Shown one piece after another: positions 9,784-20,715 of a stretch of 64,000 bases of DNA (its first letter is position 1; each line of letters begins with the position of its first letter). Where the stretch lies: assembly GCF_905475465.1 (NCBI RefSeq), contig NC_062245.1, positions 7,998,001-8,062,000 on the forward strand, read 5' to 3'. Made by a program: the position numbers and the translations under genes. This DNA comes from Pieris napi. Taxonomy: Eukaryota; Arthropoda; Insecta; Lepidoptera; Pieridae. The notes beneath the pieces were generated by a model. The model was not told the DNA's origin. It ran no database searches and saw only the letters and a program-made list of their open reading frames with translations.

Positions 9784-10930
9784 TTCTACGACCCTATATA
9801 TCAATAATTGAGAACAAAGATTTAAGCACGAATACTAATAAGGAGAAAATGAAGGCTTGGAGCGATATAACAGAGAAGTAAACATTTTAATAAGTACCTG
9901 CATCTCAAAAAAATGACCACATTATTTAATCAAAACATCAGATTTAATCTAGCAAATATAAGGACAAGAGACAAAAAACAATTGATGAATCAGTGGAAGT
10001 GCACTAAATTGAATACAAAAAAAGAGTTGTCATCTTATCGCCGTGAAACATCAAAAACTGGAGGTGGAACAAAGCCACCATCACCTTCTCGAGACACAAT
10101 GGTTTGAAGTAGATTTCAATGAATTTGATTGTGATGGTGTCGAGGTAGGAATGTTAATTATAAATATGATGTATGGTGATGTTCAAGGTTCAACCTTTCA
10201 AGCATAGGCATATGCTTACAACATTACTTTATTCCCCTACAGGGTAGTTAGAGATATTGTAATACCTCAAAACATCCATGTTGCACTTGTAGTACCGAAA
10301 CTCTGTCCTGCCAGAAGTGAGCCCATTCCCACTTATAATGGACAGTGGGTATAATACACCTTAATACCTGAGTGCGAACCACTCACCATGATACTTAAAT
10401 TAATAGATGTTATTTATATATTTCAGGTTATTACAAATAAAATCATTTTGGAAAAAATTGATATCCCAAAAGCAAATAAAGCCAACAATGACAAGGTAAT
10501 AAATCAGTTTTGACATAACTTGAATACTAAAAAAGCCAAACAAAGGTGTGCACAACAGTGACAACATAACTTAACAATTTCATTATTTTGTAGGATTAAA
10601 GAAAGGTTAAAGAAAATCATGTCGAACTGAACAACAAGAATCCCCAAACAACTCCAAAGAAACCTACAAGGAAGACACCGGTATTATATTTAAATTATCT
10701 CTATCTCTAAATAGAATAAAAGAAAGTTGCTATCCAGGTCTGTAGCATGTGCTACAAATTATATTATTAACACATTTATATAATTATATTAATATAAATG
10801 TGTTAAAAAATTTATATGAATTATAAAAATTTTTAAGTTTTGCATGGACAGAGCTTAAATTAATATTCTCTTATTTGTTGCAGAAAGCAAGTAGTTTTGG
10901 AGAAGCCTCGTAGATGCACAACCAAGTAAT
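9784..10930 (+). pseudogene. Decayed Myb/SANT-like DNA-binding protein gene with intron-like gaps
   Basis: The region encodes a broken protein. A frame near 9800-9880 reads like the helix pair ENKDLSTNTNKEKMKAWSDI, then a stop and frame change. The open 9913-10107 then gives KKQLMNQWKCTKLNTKKE and the diagnostic KTGGGTKPPSPS. This order (ENK-T-NKEK-AW, KQL-WK-K, TGGG) is the pattern of the Myb/SANT-like domain found in insect zeste-like regulators and in Harbinger-transposon companion proteins. Further exon-like Lys-rich pieces lie at about 10428-10494, 10594-10680 and 10885-10925, some bordered by AG or GT. Stops and frame changes make it non-functional. It is more likely a transposon companion gene than a host gene, but I cannot prove that. 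Confidence 0.6.
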
Positions 10931-11040
10931 GATTAATTTAAAATTACAAACCGAAATTCTGATGAAGACATTAGAGTCACTTAAAAATAAATAGTATAAT
11001 GAAATAAAAATGTTTTAAAGATAAATAGTGTTTTATTTGT

Positions 11041-11236
11041 TTAATGTAAGAGAATAATAATAAATATTTATTTAATTAATTTTTCAAATGTAAACTGAAC
11101 TTTATTGACTTTAATGACTCCTTTTCCAGTCTTTGATTATTTAATTGTAATTAATTATTTGCATGCAATCAAAAACTATTTTTAATAATGCCAAAGAAGT
11201 ATAACTTCTTACGCGCGTACATAAGTACACGCACCC
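11041..11236 (+). repeat. ~196-bp repeat, inverted partner at 25381-25577
   Basis: The sequence from ttaatgtaagagaataat to gtacacgcaccc is, apart from a few substitutions and small indels, the reverse complement of 25381-25577. It includes the ttgcatgcaatcaaaaacta block and the hairpin-prone gaagtataacttc. It follows directly after the Myb/SANT-like relic and may be the 3' terminal part of the same element. Confidence 0.85.
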
Positions 11237-12243
11237 TTTTTTTTTAATATAAAAAATATAAATAATAAAATTATAAACAGTTTTTAACAAATCTTTGGAA
11301 TTATTTGCAGGTTATTGTCAATATCATTGTGTCCAATTTTTTCCCTAATAAATAACTAAATAAGTTTAAATAAGACCCCAGGTCAGAGATAGGTCCGTGC
11401 TGTATGTATGATTTTTTAAATTTCTATGTATGTATATTAATTTTAGGTATATCGGGATTTGTCGTGTCCCTTAGAATGATGAAGAAGGTGAAAGTTCTTT
11501 TTTGATGAATATAAAAGTTCTATAAAGATCCATTCTTAATAGTGATACGAAGATAGGTTGACTGAAATGTTTCTCGATATTTCCACAAGTTAGCCATGTT
11601 TTCAGCAAGCAAGCAGCAAGTAAAATATGTTTTATTGCCGTTTCACGAGGGGCTCATCACATATTAGAAAATTGTAAGTTGCATAATGTTACTCTTGTTT
11701 TCAGGAGGATCCAACATTTTTTCAGGCAGTTTGTGTGTTGTTTGTGCGGTGTTTTCTATCCGATCCCCTAGCTCGTAACAATAGAAAAACAAAGCATCCA
11801 TATGTACGAACATACTCTTATTTTAAGGAAATATTTCATTAGAAGTTTTGAAATGTCTTATTATCTATTTTACATAAATAGTTCGAATTCAAATATATAT
11901 TTATAAATCCATATATTTTCGGCTAGACCCCTTCCTGTCATCGAACTGACTCACATGAATTAACACTGTTAACGAACGTTCAATAAATTGGCTTCCCAGA
12001 AATGTGTTGTAAACTAATCGAAGTTTTCCAACGCATACATGTTAGAAGTGGTTATATTTATGGCTGAACGAGTGAGCTGAGTTCAGGATAAAACAACTTT
12101 TGATATGAACGGCAAACTATTCATGCGAGATAAACCATATGAAATAACAGTTCTACAGTTCTAGATGGGATGTAAGTAAAAAATACTTATATAAAATAAA
12201 ACATATAAATCTTTAGCCATCATGAAATTGACTTTATAGAACC
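11237..12243. other. Non-coding, no feature recognised
   Basis: This is AT-rich DNA with no long frame. A gctagacccc-type patch near 11930 has no interpretable structure. Confidence 0.5.
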
Positions 12244-12400
12244 AGTGGCAAACGGACAGGAGCCTCCAGCCACTTGTCATTTGATCTTTAGTGATATAGC
12301 CCATGGACACTCACGTGTCAAAAGGCTCTAGAGTGCGTTGCCGGCTTTTTGAGAATTGGTACGCTCTTCTCTTCACGTAAGTTGAGTTGAGCCCATAGAA
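12244..12400 (-). mobile_element. 5'-truncated LINE 3' end
   Basis: On the minus strand this is the widespread lepidopteran LINE tail: an aagaattggtacgctctt-like block (here gagaattggtacgct), gttgccggctttt, the cacgtgagtgtccatgggc block, and a caggagcc...tgtccgtttgcc end. The same tail, in better condition, lies at 62065-62190. Only the C-terminal codons and 3' UTR remain. Confidence 0.65.
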
Positions 12401-12554
12401 TACGAAAGAAATCCTGTGCGTTCACCACCGGATGTTCACGGACACCCGGAAGGGGATTTCGCGTCATACTTCCCATTGGTTATTTATTACATAATATGTA
12501 AAATGCTCATGAGGTTCCATTTAAACATTAAATTTAAAAATATCCTTTTTCTAG

Positions 12555-12720
12555 AAGGGTAATGGGGCACGAGGCTCACATCATGCTCAATACATTCAAT
12601 GCTTGAAGGCTGCGTTGCCACTTCTCTGTCTCCCTTTCGACTGTAAATCGAATTGCTTCAGAATCCCCTCGGCGAGTTAAAGAAACGTGTTGAACGACGG
12701 ACATGGAAAATGTGTGGAAG
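12555..12720 (-). mobile_element. Second degenerate LINE 3' fragment
   Basis: This stretch holds gggcacgaggctcac, gaaggctgcgttgcca, atcgaattgcttcag and aaagaaacgtgttgaacgac in the order expected for the minus strand of the same LINE family as 14160-14335, with an internal deletion. Confidence 0.5.
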
Positions 12721-13239
12721 TTCAAACATATTTAAACATTTCACAAAAATAATGTTGTAAAAATAATGTTTATTATAATTTCTTCGCATAAAACGTACAA
12801 AAGCGTTCCTTAAATCAATTTGTAACAAAAAGGAAGAATTATAAGTAACCTTTCCTTGTTACATTAATATCAAAGTAATATATCCAGTAAGAACGCGTGA
12901 GGCATCCTCGGAGTCCCGAGAGCGAGCTCAACTTCCTTAATAACGCGATTCTGTTTATCCGCAGTTAATTTAGATCCACTGTGTGCCGACTGCCGAAGCG
13001 TAATATTACAAATATTTTCAGAGAGCACTTACATTTAATCTTTTTTTGTTATGACACCCGTACAGAGGCGACGGTACCTCCCAATAGCGAATTGACTTTA
13101 ATCGTAAGTTATTGGACCGCGTTATCTGAAGGTGGCTACGTCAGCGCCAGGGTTATGAGAGAACTTGGTATTCAAAGCCCCCGTATATTGCCTAGAATAT
13201 ACGCGAGAGTGATAGGGAAGGGTAATGAAATGAAACATT
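12721..13239. other. Non-coding, no feature recognised
   Basis: A moderately GC-containing patch is present at 12895-12925. No gene is supported. The short plus-strand frame at 12981-13241 shows no domain. Confidence 0.45.
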
Positions 13240-13440
13240 AAACTATTTTTCCCTTTCAATGTATTCTCCCTTAACTCTAATACATTTATCAGATCTGTCA
13301 AATAACTTATTAATACCGTCGAAAAAAAAGAAGTCTTGGTCGTCAAAATCGGCCGAAATTGCCGACTTCACTTCATCATCGTCGCAAAACTTTTTTCCAT
13401 GCAGTTATTAATTCATTTTTGGAAACAAATAATAGTCGCA
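13240..13440 (-). pseudogene. Mariner transposase C-terminal relic
   Basis: Read on the minus strand, one frame gives DYYLFPKMN (about 13405-13435). After a frame break, another gives DFDDQDFFFFDGINKLFDRS and then KCIRVKGEYIE down to 13250. DY-LFP followed by an acidic stretch, FF-GI-KL-DR and KCI...G-Y is the end of mariner-type DD34D transposases. The last catalytic Asp is in the DYYLFP motif. Stops and a poly-A-run frameshift near 13322 disable it. Nothing upstream of the last catalytic motif is recognisable. Confidence 0.65.
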
Positions 13441-13560
13441 AGCGATTATTTTCATGGTGCTTTTGCCTTGCCTCGTTCCCTATTGTCTTGCTTGCTCTCT
13501 GCTTCAGGTAATGTTCGCGAGTAGCGTAATAGTATTAACATGAAACATTAACATTTACTA

Positions 13561-13599
13561 ATCTCCAAAATTTGCGTGACGTAATACTTGAACGCTCCC
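13561..13599 (+). mobile_element. Terminal fragment of TTA-type MITE (family of 57556-57803)
   Basis: The sequence atctccaaaatttgcgtgac followed by gtaatacttgaacgctccc matches the right end of the complete MITE at 57556-57803. The other end is missing, so this is a solo terminus. Confidence 0.8.
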
Positions 13600-14149
13600 A
13601 TAGAGTTGTTGTAGTAGTAGTTGTTAATAGAATAGAGGAGTAAGTAAAAAACTCGTTTACTACCCAAAAGACCTCAACACTACTTCCTGGTACATTATTC
13701 TCACAATTTATATGTATGTCTTAAAACAATCGTCCAGAAACAAAGAAATAATCAGGAGGTTCTATAGAGGTCTCAATTTCCAAACCATTTGGCAGTTGAA
13801 GAGGGTAGATTGGTTTACTGTAAGCTTTTTGAACATAAGTAATAATGTTTACGGCTTCTTACAAAAGTACTTGGCTTTAATTGTTTTATGAGTATTGTGT
13901 AATCCGGCTTTATTACACATATTAGCCATCCTTCTGAAGGAATTAACTCTGAGACACTGATTATTGTCTAAGCCATTTAAAAATACCATATTTCCTGTTA
14001 TTAAAAGTCATAGAGAAAAATGTAGTTATTGACAAGTTTGACTGCGGTGTTTAAATAGTTTTTCTATTACTATATCTAATTTCTTTATTGCTTAGTTGTC
14101 TGAAACTACATCATCAAACTAAAATAAAATATTTATTGTTTAAAACTCT
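13600..14149. other. Non-coding, no feature recognised
   Basis: This is AT-rich sequence without a supported gene. Confidence 0.5.
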
Positions 14150-14335
14150 TCTACACTTCATCGGACGTCAAGGCAGAATACAAAATACCATCCGTATCAC
14201 CTGGACGTCCGTCGTTCCACAACTGAGCGTTTGTTAAGGCAATTTCTACCACGCACCACCACTATGTGGAACCAGCTGACAACTGAAGTATTTCCGAACC
14301 AATTCAACTAAGGGTCCGTTTGTCTCCTGTAATAT
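14150..14335 (+). pseudogene. LINE ORF2 C-terminal fragment with deleted tail
   Basis: The plus strand holds, in shifting frames, the conserved C-terminal motif of a common lepidopteran LINE (HHLD-RRS.T followed by FLPRTTTMWNQL-TEVFPNQF). The reading jumps from ctaagggtcc straight to cgtttgtctcctgtaatata followed by an A-run, so the segment between the ORF end and the final 3' UTR has been deleted. Confidence 0.65.
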
Positions 14336-17014
14336 AAAAAAAACTATAAAGTACATGATAATTTTCTCGTCATACTTTCGGACTATAAATTAGGGACATA
14401 TTACTTTATTTTAGCCCATCCATTGCATGGGGATTCTAGCAATATAACAGAATTGTTGATGCAATTTCTGAAATACATTATTTAAACGTAAAAGCTTACT
14501 GTAGTCGTCTATGAAACTCGAAGCGAACACTTTGAAGCCAGCTATTAATAAAATATATGCTATTAATATTTAATAACTATTAATCTTGTTTAATACGTTA
14601 ACCATATGCTGGCCAGTTCTTTAATATTTTAACTACCTATTTAATATTAATCTTAACTCACGTTTTATAACTTTTTTAATGTTATTCTAATAGAATTATA
14701 AGATCACAGCTGAGTAGGTTTCGTTGTCCTAAGTGAGTTAATTTTATGCATCGTAAAGTGGATACTTTACGATCGCGCCAGTTTCTGCGCTATTATAATA
14801 TTATTTATCTGGAGTATTGGCCCACTTTACTGACAGAATTGCTTAATAATTAATATTGTTGTCAATTAAACGGTTTTATCCTTTTTTCTATAATAAATCT
14901 AGTCTATTAATTAAAGTGCTTAGGTGGAAAATTACCTCATTGGGTATTCTTCGAATTTTCGGAATGGGGAAATATTTCGTCTGGCCTCAACAGGAAGTTG
15001 AGAAGTGTAATAAAAATTATTAGATAAAGGACTTACAATTACTTTAATTACGCCTATGTCCGGTATTATGGTTTTAATAAATCCTGGTCTTCAAAACCAC
15101 AACACACAAGACTCTAAGACCTTAAGGACCAAAGAAGAAGTGGCGCAGAGAGGCAAACGTGCACTTAACTTTAAAAAAAGCGCAATTAGAGTTATTAAAA
15201 GCGCAAGAATAATTTATTTGCAAGAGTATGGTACAAAAATGTAATGGTGCTACAATCTAAATTTGCATATTCTGCCACACAATGAATAAGGGGTTTGTTT
15301 GGCGTCATTGTTTAAAAAAAATAAAGTAATAACCAAATAACAAAATTTATATTTACAATTAAATGCGCTTTCAATTATACAAAGTTGAAAATGGAATTAG
15401 TTTCTTAGAAATAGTAACATCAAGCATAATATTTATAGTAAAAGTATAAAGTTAAATAATAAATAGGCATAAATCAATATGACTCATAAAAGATGTTCGC
15501 TTCAAGTGGTTAATTGCTTTAACCTAATCAACATGGATCGTTAAATACAAACGTGCAAGTTCATTTAAATTAAAAGATCCAAAAAAGAAATCTGATATTA
15601 CTTTAATGACGCCCTCTATGACATTAATTATTAAAGCATTTGACACTGAAAGGTTGAGACCATTGAGACATCTAATAATAAATATTTGGCTCAGTTTTGA
15701 AGTCGTTAATTAAATGATTTTGCGAATATTCAAAGTAATTTAACTCCAACACTTGAGAAGCAATTGATTAGAGGAGGTTTGGAAGTATTGATGTACTAAC
15801 AAGTAATTGGGGCGTTGTAATTATTTGCTGTTCGGAAACTGTTAGAGCTTAGTAACAACTGCAATCTTCTGTTGGTACATTAATTTGCTAAATACAATCA
15901 CATAGTCTATATTAATTATGTAATGTATTCTTTAAATATTATTATGAAACAAACGAAATTATAAGAAAAGATTGCGGTAAGAAAAGTTCCTCTCAACTTC
16001 CCTATTATATCAATAATTTATGTTAAAAGCTTGCCAAGTCGACTGAAAAACGGATTTAAGCTCATAATTTTAAACCACTGTTACATGTTTAACAACGCTT
16101 CTTGATAATTCAAAAACGAATTCAGAATTGGTTTTCAAAGTCATACTAGAAATATACGTAGAAATGATATCAGTGTTTTCCTCTCCGCGCAAAAAAATTA
16201 CTACCTCCTTATCAAAAAACACGTTTTGCTATTCTATTTAAAAAAAATAGCATTAAATTCTTTGGAACTAATAAGTGACATGTATCATTGGAATATCAAG
16301 CAGTAAAGTATATCAATCTAAGGAAAACTTGATTACCAAGATCAGGTTTGTAAGTCTACTCAGTTCACAACGTTCTTCTTTTTCCACCGCAAGTGTTCTT
16401 GCCACATAGAAAGATTCAATGTGGTATGCCGTGGTTCAAACACAATCGCGCCTAACTATCTCTCTTTCTAAAGGTTTTTTAATGTAATGTGCTGATCAAG
16501 TTATAAGTACAGTCTATTACATATATTACCATTTTTAAATAAATTTAATGATTATTATTTTATATGTATTTTATCAATATAATAACTCCGATCGAAGCAT
16601 TTGCTTTAAACGACATTCATTTTTCTTACGTCCTCTTCGACGATATTTGCAGCACGCATTCTGTCAATGTTCTGTCAAACGCCATAAGGTTACATCAAAA
16701 AAGTTTGTGGTTAAGTATTCTTAAATGTTCTAATTTTCCGCGCAATTTACTTAATTATTTCTTTCAAAAGAACCTTCTCTTGACGATAACAAACACAACA
16801 AAAAGAAATCGTTCCAGCCATTCACGCGTGATGTCGTGACCAAGGTAAATAGGGATTCATTTTTACATATATAAGTAATTATATATATGTTGGAGCAATG
16901 GCGTCACTGTCAGCCATTGTCATTATATACCACAGAGCTTATAAACTAGCAATATCAAATGCCAAATCGTTTAAACAATTTAAACTTCTATTATCTATAG
17001 TCTAAATTTCAACT
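14336..17014. other. Long AT-rich stretch without recognisable genes
   Basis: I found no coding frame with recognisable domains, no tRNA and no bounded element. Short frames at 15056-15244 and 16564-16839 look random in composition. Undetected old transposon remnants are likely. Confidence 0.5.
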
Positions 17015-17844
17015 TATAGTGCTTTTCATGAAAGAAGTCCCGCGGTGATTTTTGGAACTAAATTTGACAGGTCGGCAATGTTGTCATTCGTCGATGTTAT
17101 CAAGTTCGTTTGTTGTGGTAGATTTTTGTGAATTTTTAACTAGCTTAGTGCATTTTGAAGATTGATTACAATGCCAAAAGTTGTAAAAAGTTCGGCTCGA
17201 GAAATTATATTAAAGGTGAAAGAGTTCTGTGAAGCGGAACATAAGAATCAAGGTGTTTTAATACCACTAAACAATGTTCGGAAGAGAGTTGCCGCCATAA
17301 CGGATACTTTTTAGCGTTGCCATTTAATAATTTTTTGCTGTATTGATGGGACTTTTATGATATAAATTCGTTGTTGCGACAAAATTGAACAAATACATAA
17401 CGTGATGAAACTATATAATTTCATCATAAACTTAAAGTTACTGTTATTTTTAACTGTTCATAATTTAATTGCAGGTGTGTCAAAGAAAACTGTAACAAGA
17501 ATTACAAACGAAGGTATAACAGCGGCGTGTATTTCGAAAAAAATTGTAACCCAACAATTATGCATTAAAACTCTGAATAAAAAATTGTATTGCTTTTCTT
17601 TACCCTATATTCTCATCTTTTCCTTGTAAGTAGGTAGAACACCGCTAATATAAGTAAATAAAAATATAATTTTTACATAACAGAAATATTGTTTCATCGA
17701 AGTATGCAGAAAATAGTATTATTTGATAAATTACATCTGCTAAATGTAAATAAAATAGGTAATTTTTTTACTCATAAATGGCAACATTACGTCATGCGAT
17801 TGCAGCGCCGCGTCTGGGGGACTTCTTTCATGAAAAGGACTATA
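17015..17844 (+). mobile_element. TIR element of Tc1/mariner type, about 826 bp
   Basis: The element spans 17017-17842. The left end, TAGTG followed by CTTTTCATGAAAGAAGTCCC, is inverted at the right end as GGGACTTCTTTCATGAAAAG followed by GACTA, with one mismatch in about 25 bases. A TA dinucleotide flanks each side (17015-17016 and 17843-17844), as expected for Tc1/mariner insertions. It contains the split helix-turn-helix gene remnant at 17171-17629 but no DDE catalytic domain, so it is non-autonomous. Confidence 0.75.
17171..17629 (+). pseudogene. Transposase N-terminal HTH remnant split by an intron-like gap
   Basis: Exon-like part one (ATG at 17171, coding to about 17302) gives MPKVVKSSAREIILKVKEFC and then a basic stretch ending RKRVAAIT, before the frame stops at 17312. 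About 170 bases later, after a ttaattgcag acceptor, the frame reads GVSKKTVTRITNEG and continues to a stop at 17629. Together this is the layout of the N-terminal helix-turn-helix of Tc1/mariner-like insect proteins: a basic start, then a TGVS-TV-RI recognition helix. The donor site is degenerate (no GT where expected). The catalytic DDE part is absent. It lies within the TIR element at 17017-17842. A domesticated gene copy is possible but less likely. Confidence 0.6.
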
Positions 17845-17977
17845 GTAAGAACCAAAATGAAGTTTCCAACTTCTCAGACTAAAAATAAAAACGTCATAAA
17901 CGTATTATGAACGTCAAATTGCTATTGAATATTTATTTAGAATTATTTTTAAAATCAGAACATTCTTGAATTAAGAC

Positions 17978-18243
17978 TTAGGGTCTGTTTCACAATGTAT
18001 GGATAAAGTACCTACCGTACATACCGTACCGTACATAGCTATGCAACACATAAATTATTTGGAAGATAAATTGTGCTATTTGACATTACATCGGACTCAT
18101 AACTTATGATGGACTTTATGTGACGAATAGCGCTATCTGACAGTCGTGAAACGCAACAATAGTATTTATCCTACCAATAAGTAATAAATAGCTAATTTGG
18201 AACTAATCTAGAACTTATCCGTACATTGTGAAACAGACCCTTA
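17978..18243. mobile_element. Harbinger-type MITE, 260 bp, TTA target duplication
   Basis: The element at 17981-18240 begins gggtctgtttcacaatgtat and ends with the inverted gtacattgtgaaacagaccc. TTA is present on both sides (17978-17980, 18241-18243). A 3-bp TTA duplication with GGG-starting TIRs is the PIF/Harbinger signature. A second copy lies at 23368-23602. There is no coding capacity. Confidence 0.88.
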
Positions 18244-19163
18244 ATGCAACAAATTCACAAAAGGATCTGTTAGTAGTAGTAGTTAGTAACGAAAACATTC
18301 TACACGTGATCTTCGTCATCATAAAATCTTTTCGTGCCTTTAAAAGTAAAATATTTTCCTCAGGTATACGAAGCATTTACCAACTCGAATTTAAAAAAAT
18401 AAGTTCGTTAAATTGCAGGTAAGTATTTTCTTGTTCGAAAACTCAGCAAGTTCTCTGAGTAAACCTACAAGTGCTTACTCAGTATTCAAAATGGAATTAC
18501 GTTTGTCGAAACTCATTTTGGCTGTCTTATTTGCAACGTAGGCTAATTGTGATAGGCGAATAGGTATTCGAGTAATGAATCTACACTAATAATATAAAAA
18601 CGTAAGTTAAAATTTTTTTATTTATTTTCATGTAGGTCATTGATTTCATAGATATCAGCCAATTTAAAGCCATCTTCATTGATGTGAAGTAAACTAATAC
18701 CCATTTTTGATAAAATTTAAAAAGCCAGAAGGTATAAAATAGTCGCGTTTTTATTTTAACTGTCACCATAGCACATTTCACTTATTCTTCTACGGTGATC
18801 TCTTTGTCCTTTAAAACATTTCAGTAAATTTAAGGGTATTTATACGCAGCACGCACTGAGCGGGAGTCATATTTTATAGGCTCCCCCAACTTAATGGACG
18901 TCGTTAAGATCCAATTTCTTGACTCGGATTCACACTTAATTTTACGTTAATATTAACTTTATATCAGTTTTACTTTGATGATTATAATGGTAAACGTAAT
19001 TTGTCATAATTGTGATTAAACATTCAATAACTAATTAAGGAACCGTACGTTTCAGTATGAGACCGTAAATTTTCTGTCATCATGTCTCATCTGCAAGCGT
19101 CCAAGTTAACTATGCTGATCAATTAATTGACGGACGCCATATGCCATTGATTTTATTTTCTAC
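18244..19163. other. Non-coding, no feature recognised
   Basis: No gene is supported. The small open frames at 18228-18422 and 18581-18781 have no domain. Confidence 0.45.
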
Positions 19164-19437
19164 TACATATAGGTATTGAGCAGTGTTGACTTAGTCGCTT
19201 CAGCGTGCGACTCTAATCCCTGAGGTCGCAGGTTCGATGAAGTGAAAACATCGTGAGGAAACCGGCTTGCCTTAGACCCAAAAGGTCGACGGCGTGCATC
19301 AGGCACAGAAGACTGATCACCTACTTGCCTATTAGATTAACAAATGATCATGAAACAGATACAGAACTCAGACCCAGAGAGGCCCAGACCTAAAAAGGTT
19401 GTAGCAACACTGATAATTATTATTACATGTAGGTATT
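19164..19437 (+). mobile_element. Full-length tRNA-derived SINE with 14-bp target duplication
   Basis: The element at 19178-19423 (246 bases) starts gagcagtgttgacttagtcg and has an A-box-like block near 19205 and a ggttcgat B-box-like motif near 19231. It then holds the gaggaaaccggcttgcctta body and the ggcccagacctaaaaaggtt end. tacatataggtatt at 19164-19177 matches tacatgtaggtatt at 19424-19437 with one mismatch. Confidence 0.85.
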
Positions 19438-20617
19438 ATCGATATTTTTCTTCACCGTACGATCAAGAATTAATAGCCCAAATAAAAAGAAAAATTGAAG
19501 AATAATTATGCGCCCAGTGCCAGTGGTCCGTTTTGCGTTGTAAATTTAACCATAGTATATAAGTACGTTAAGCCCCAGTTAGTTACTAAAGAAACTTTAT
19601 ACACCTTATTTTTATTTTTAAATAATTATCTCTTTAAACACTAATTACTTATTCGCATTGAAATTTTTTAAAATATTTTATCTTAACTTGCTCTCTTTAC
19701 ATCTTAAGGTACATCCTTATTTCAAAAAAAAGGGGAACTATGTAGATACTTACATACATGGCGCAATCGTTCTTACATTGCATTTTTATCTAGGTTAAGT
19801 CAATGCCCTGTAAACATTTACATTATATCGAAAATTAATTTAATAAATCAGTCGGTACTCAAGGCTTGCCTAAGATGGTTGTTAAATTACATTTCTCCTT
19901 CACATATATGTTACGTGCTAACCCGTACGATACCAGTCCACAGTCGGAATGCAAATGTTTCATTTAATTGTTCAATGGGAGACTTTAATTAACACTTGTT
20001 TGCAAATATTAGTAACATTGCAGGACATTCAGTCGTGTTAACAGTCGAAACTAATATTTGTCACAGTATTTTGAACAACAAAACATTCCGACATTTTCAA
20101 CAGTGTTTCTATGAAAGCGAACAATGAACAAGGAGATTTAGTTTCAATCCTGTAGTATTACCGTAGTTTCAAAATTTGGCCAAATATTCATGTGTTTATT
20201 AAAGTACAACAATGTATTTTTAGTAATTCACTATTTTTAATTTAATTTATTATTGCTATTTTGGTATACTCATGGTCAGCTGTGTTCAGTCGGTCCTGTG
20301 TACCTTAGACATCCGGCCTATCGACTCCCACCTTTATTTTAATTTAAAGAGAAATATTTAGAAAAACACTCCGTGGTACGCCCTCCTATTAAGCACATGC
20401 AGACACCTGTGCACGGAGAGTTTGCTCTTTCTTAAGTGTATTTATTATATGCAAAACTTCATTAAATACTAAATATATTACTACATCTACTGCACGTGTA
20501 TGTCACTGAACTCCTCTTAAATGCTGGACCGATTGGACCCTTGATGGCTTAGATTCACAAATCAGCCCAGCAGATGGCGCTGCCTGCTGATATTTAGGTT
20601 ATTTATCTTTAGTTGCA
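19438..20617. other. Non-coding, no feature recognised
   Basis: AT-rich sequence with no supported gene or bounded repeat. Confidence 0.45.
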
Positions 20618-20715
20618 ACAGCTGGTTTTTCAGGTACGAGTCTCGGATAGCTTAGCTAAGCTCTTGGCGCTTAACCAAACGATCTGGGTTCGATTCCCAG
20701 TCTGAGCCGTCCGAA
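20618..20715 (+). repeat. tRNA-like sequence (SINE head or tRNA pseudogene)
   Basis: The block contains gatagcttagctaagct (A-box-like), a ttgg/ccaa anticodon-type stem and a perfect T-arm ctggg-ttcgatt-cccag. The 5' and 3' acceptor segments pair poorly, and the base before the putative anticodon is not T, so it is probably not a working tRNA. A tRNA-Lys-like SINE head is the best reading. Confidence 0.45.

Noticed and set aside
12981..13241. 86-codon plus-strand frame as a host gene
   Set aside because: No domain, no conserved pattern, and it abuts a mariner relic. The frame is probably accidental.
20618..20715. Functional tRNA gene
   Set aside because: The T arm is perfect, but the acceptor ends pair poorly and the base before the putative anticodon is not T. 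SINE or pseudogene is more likely.
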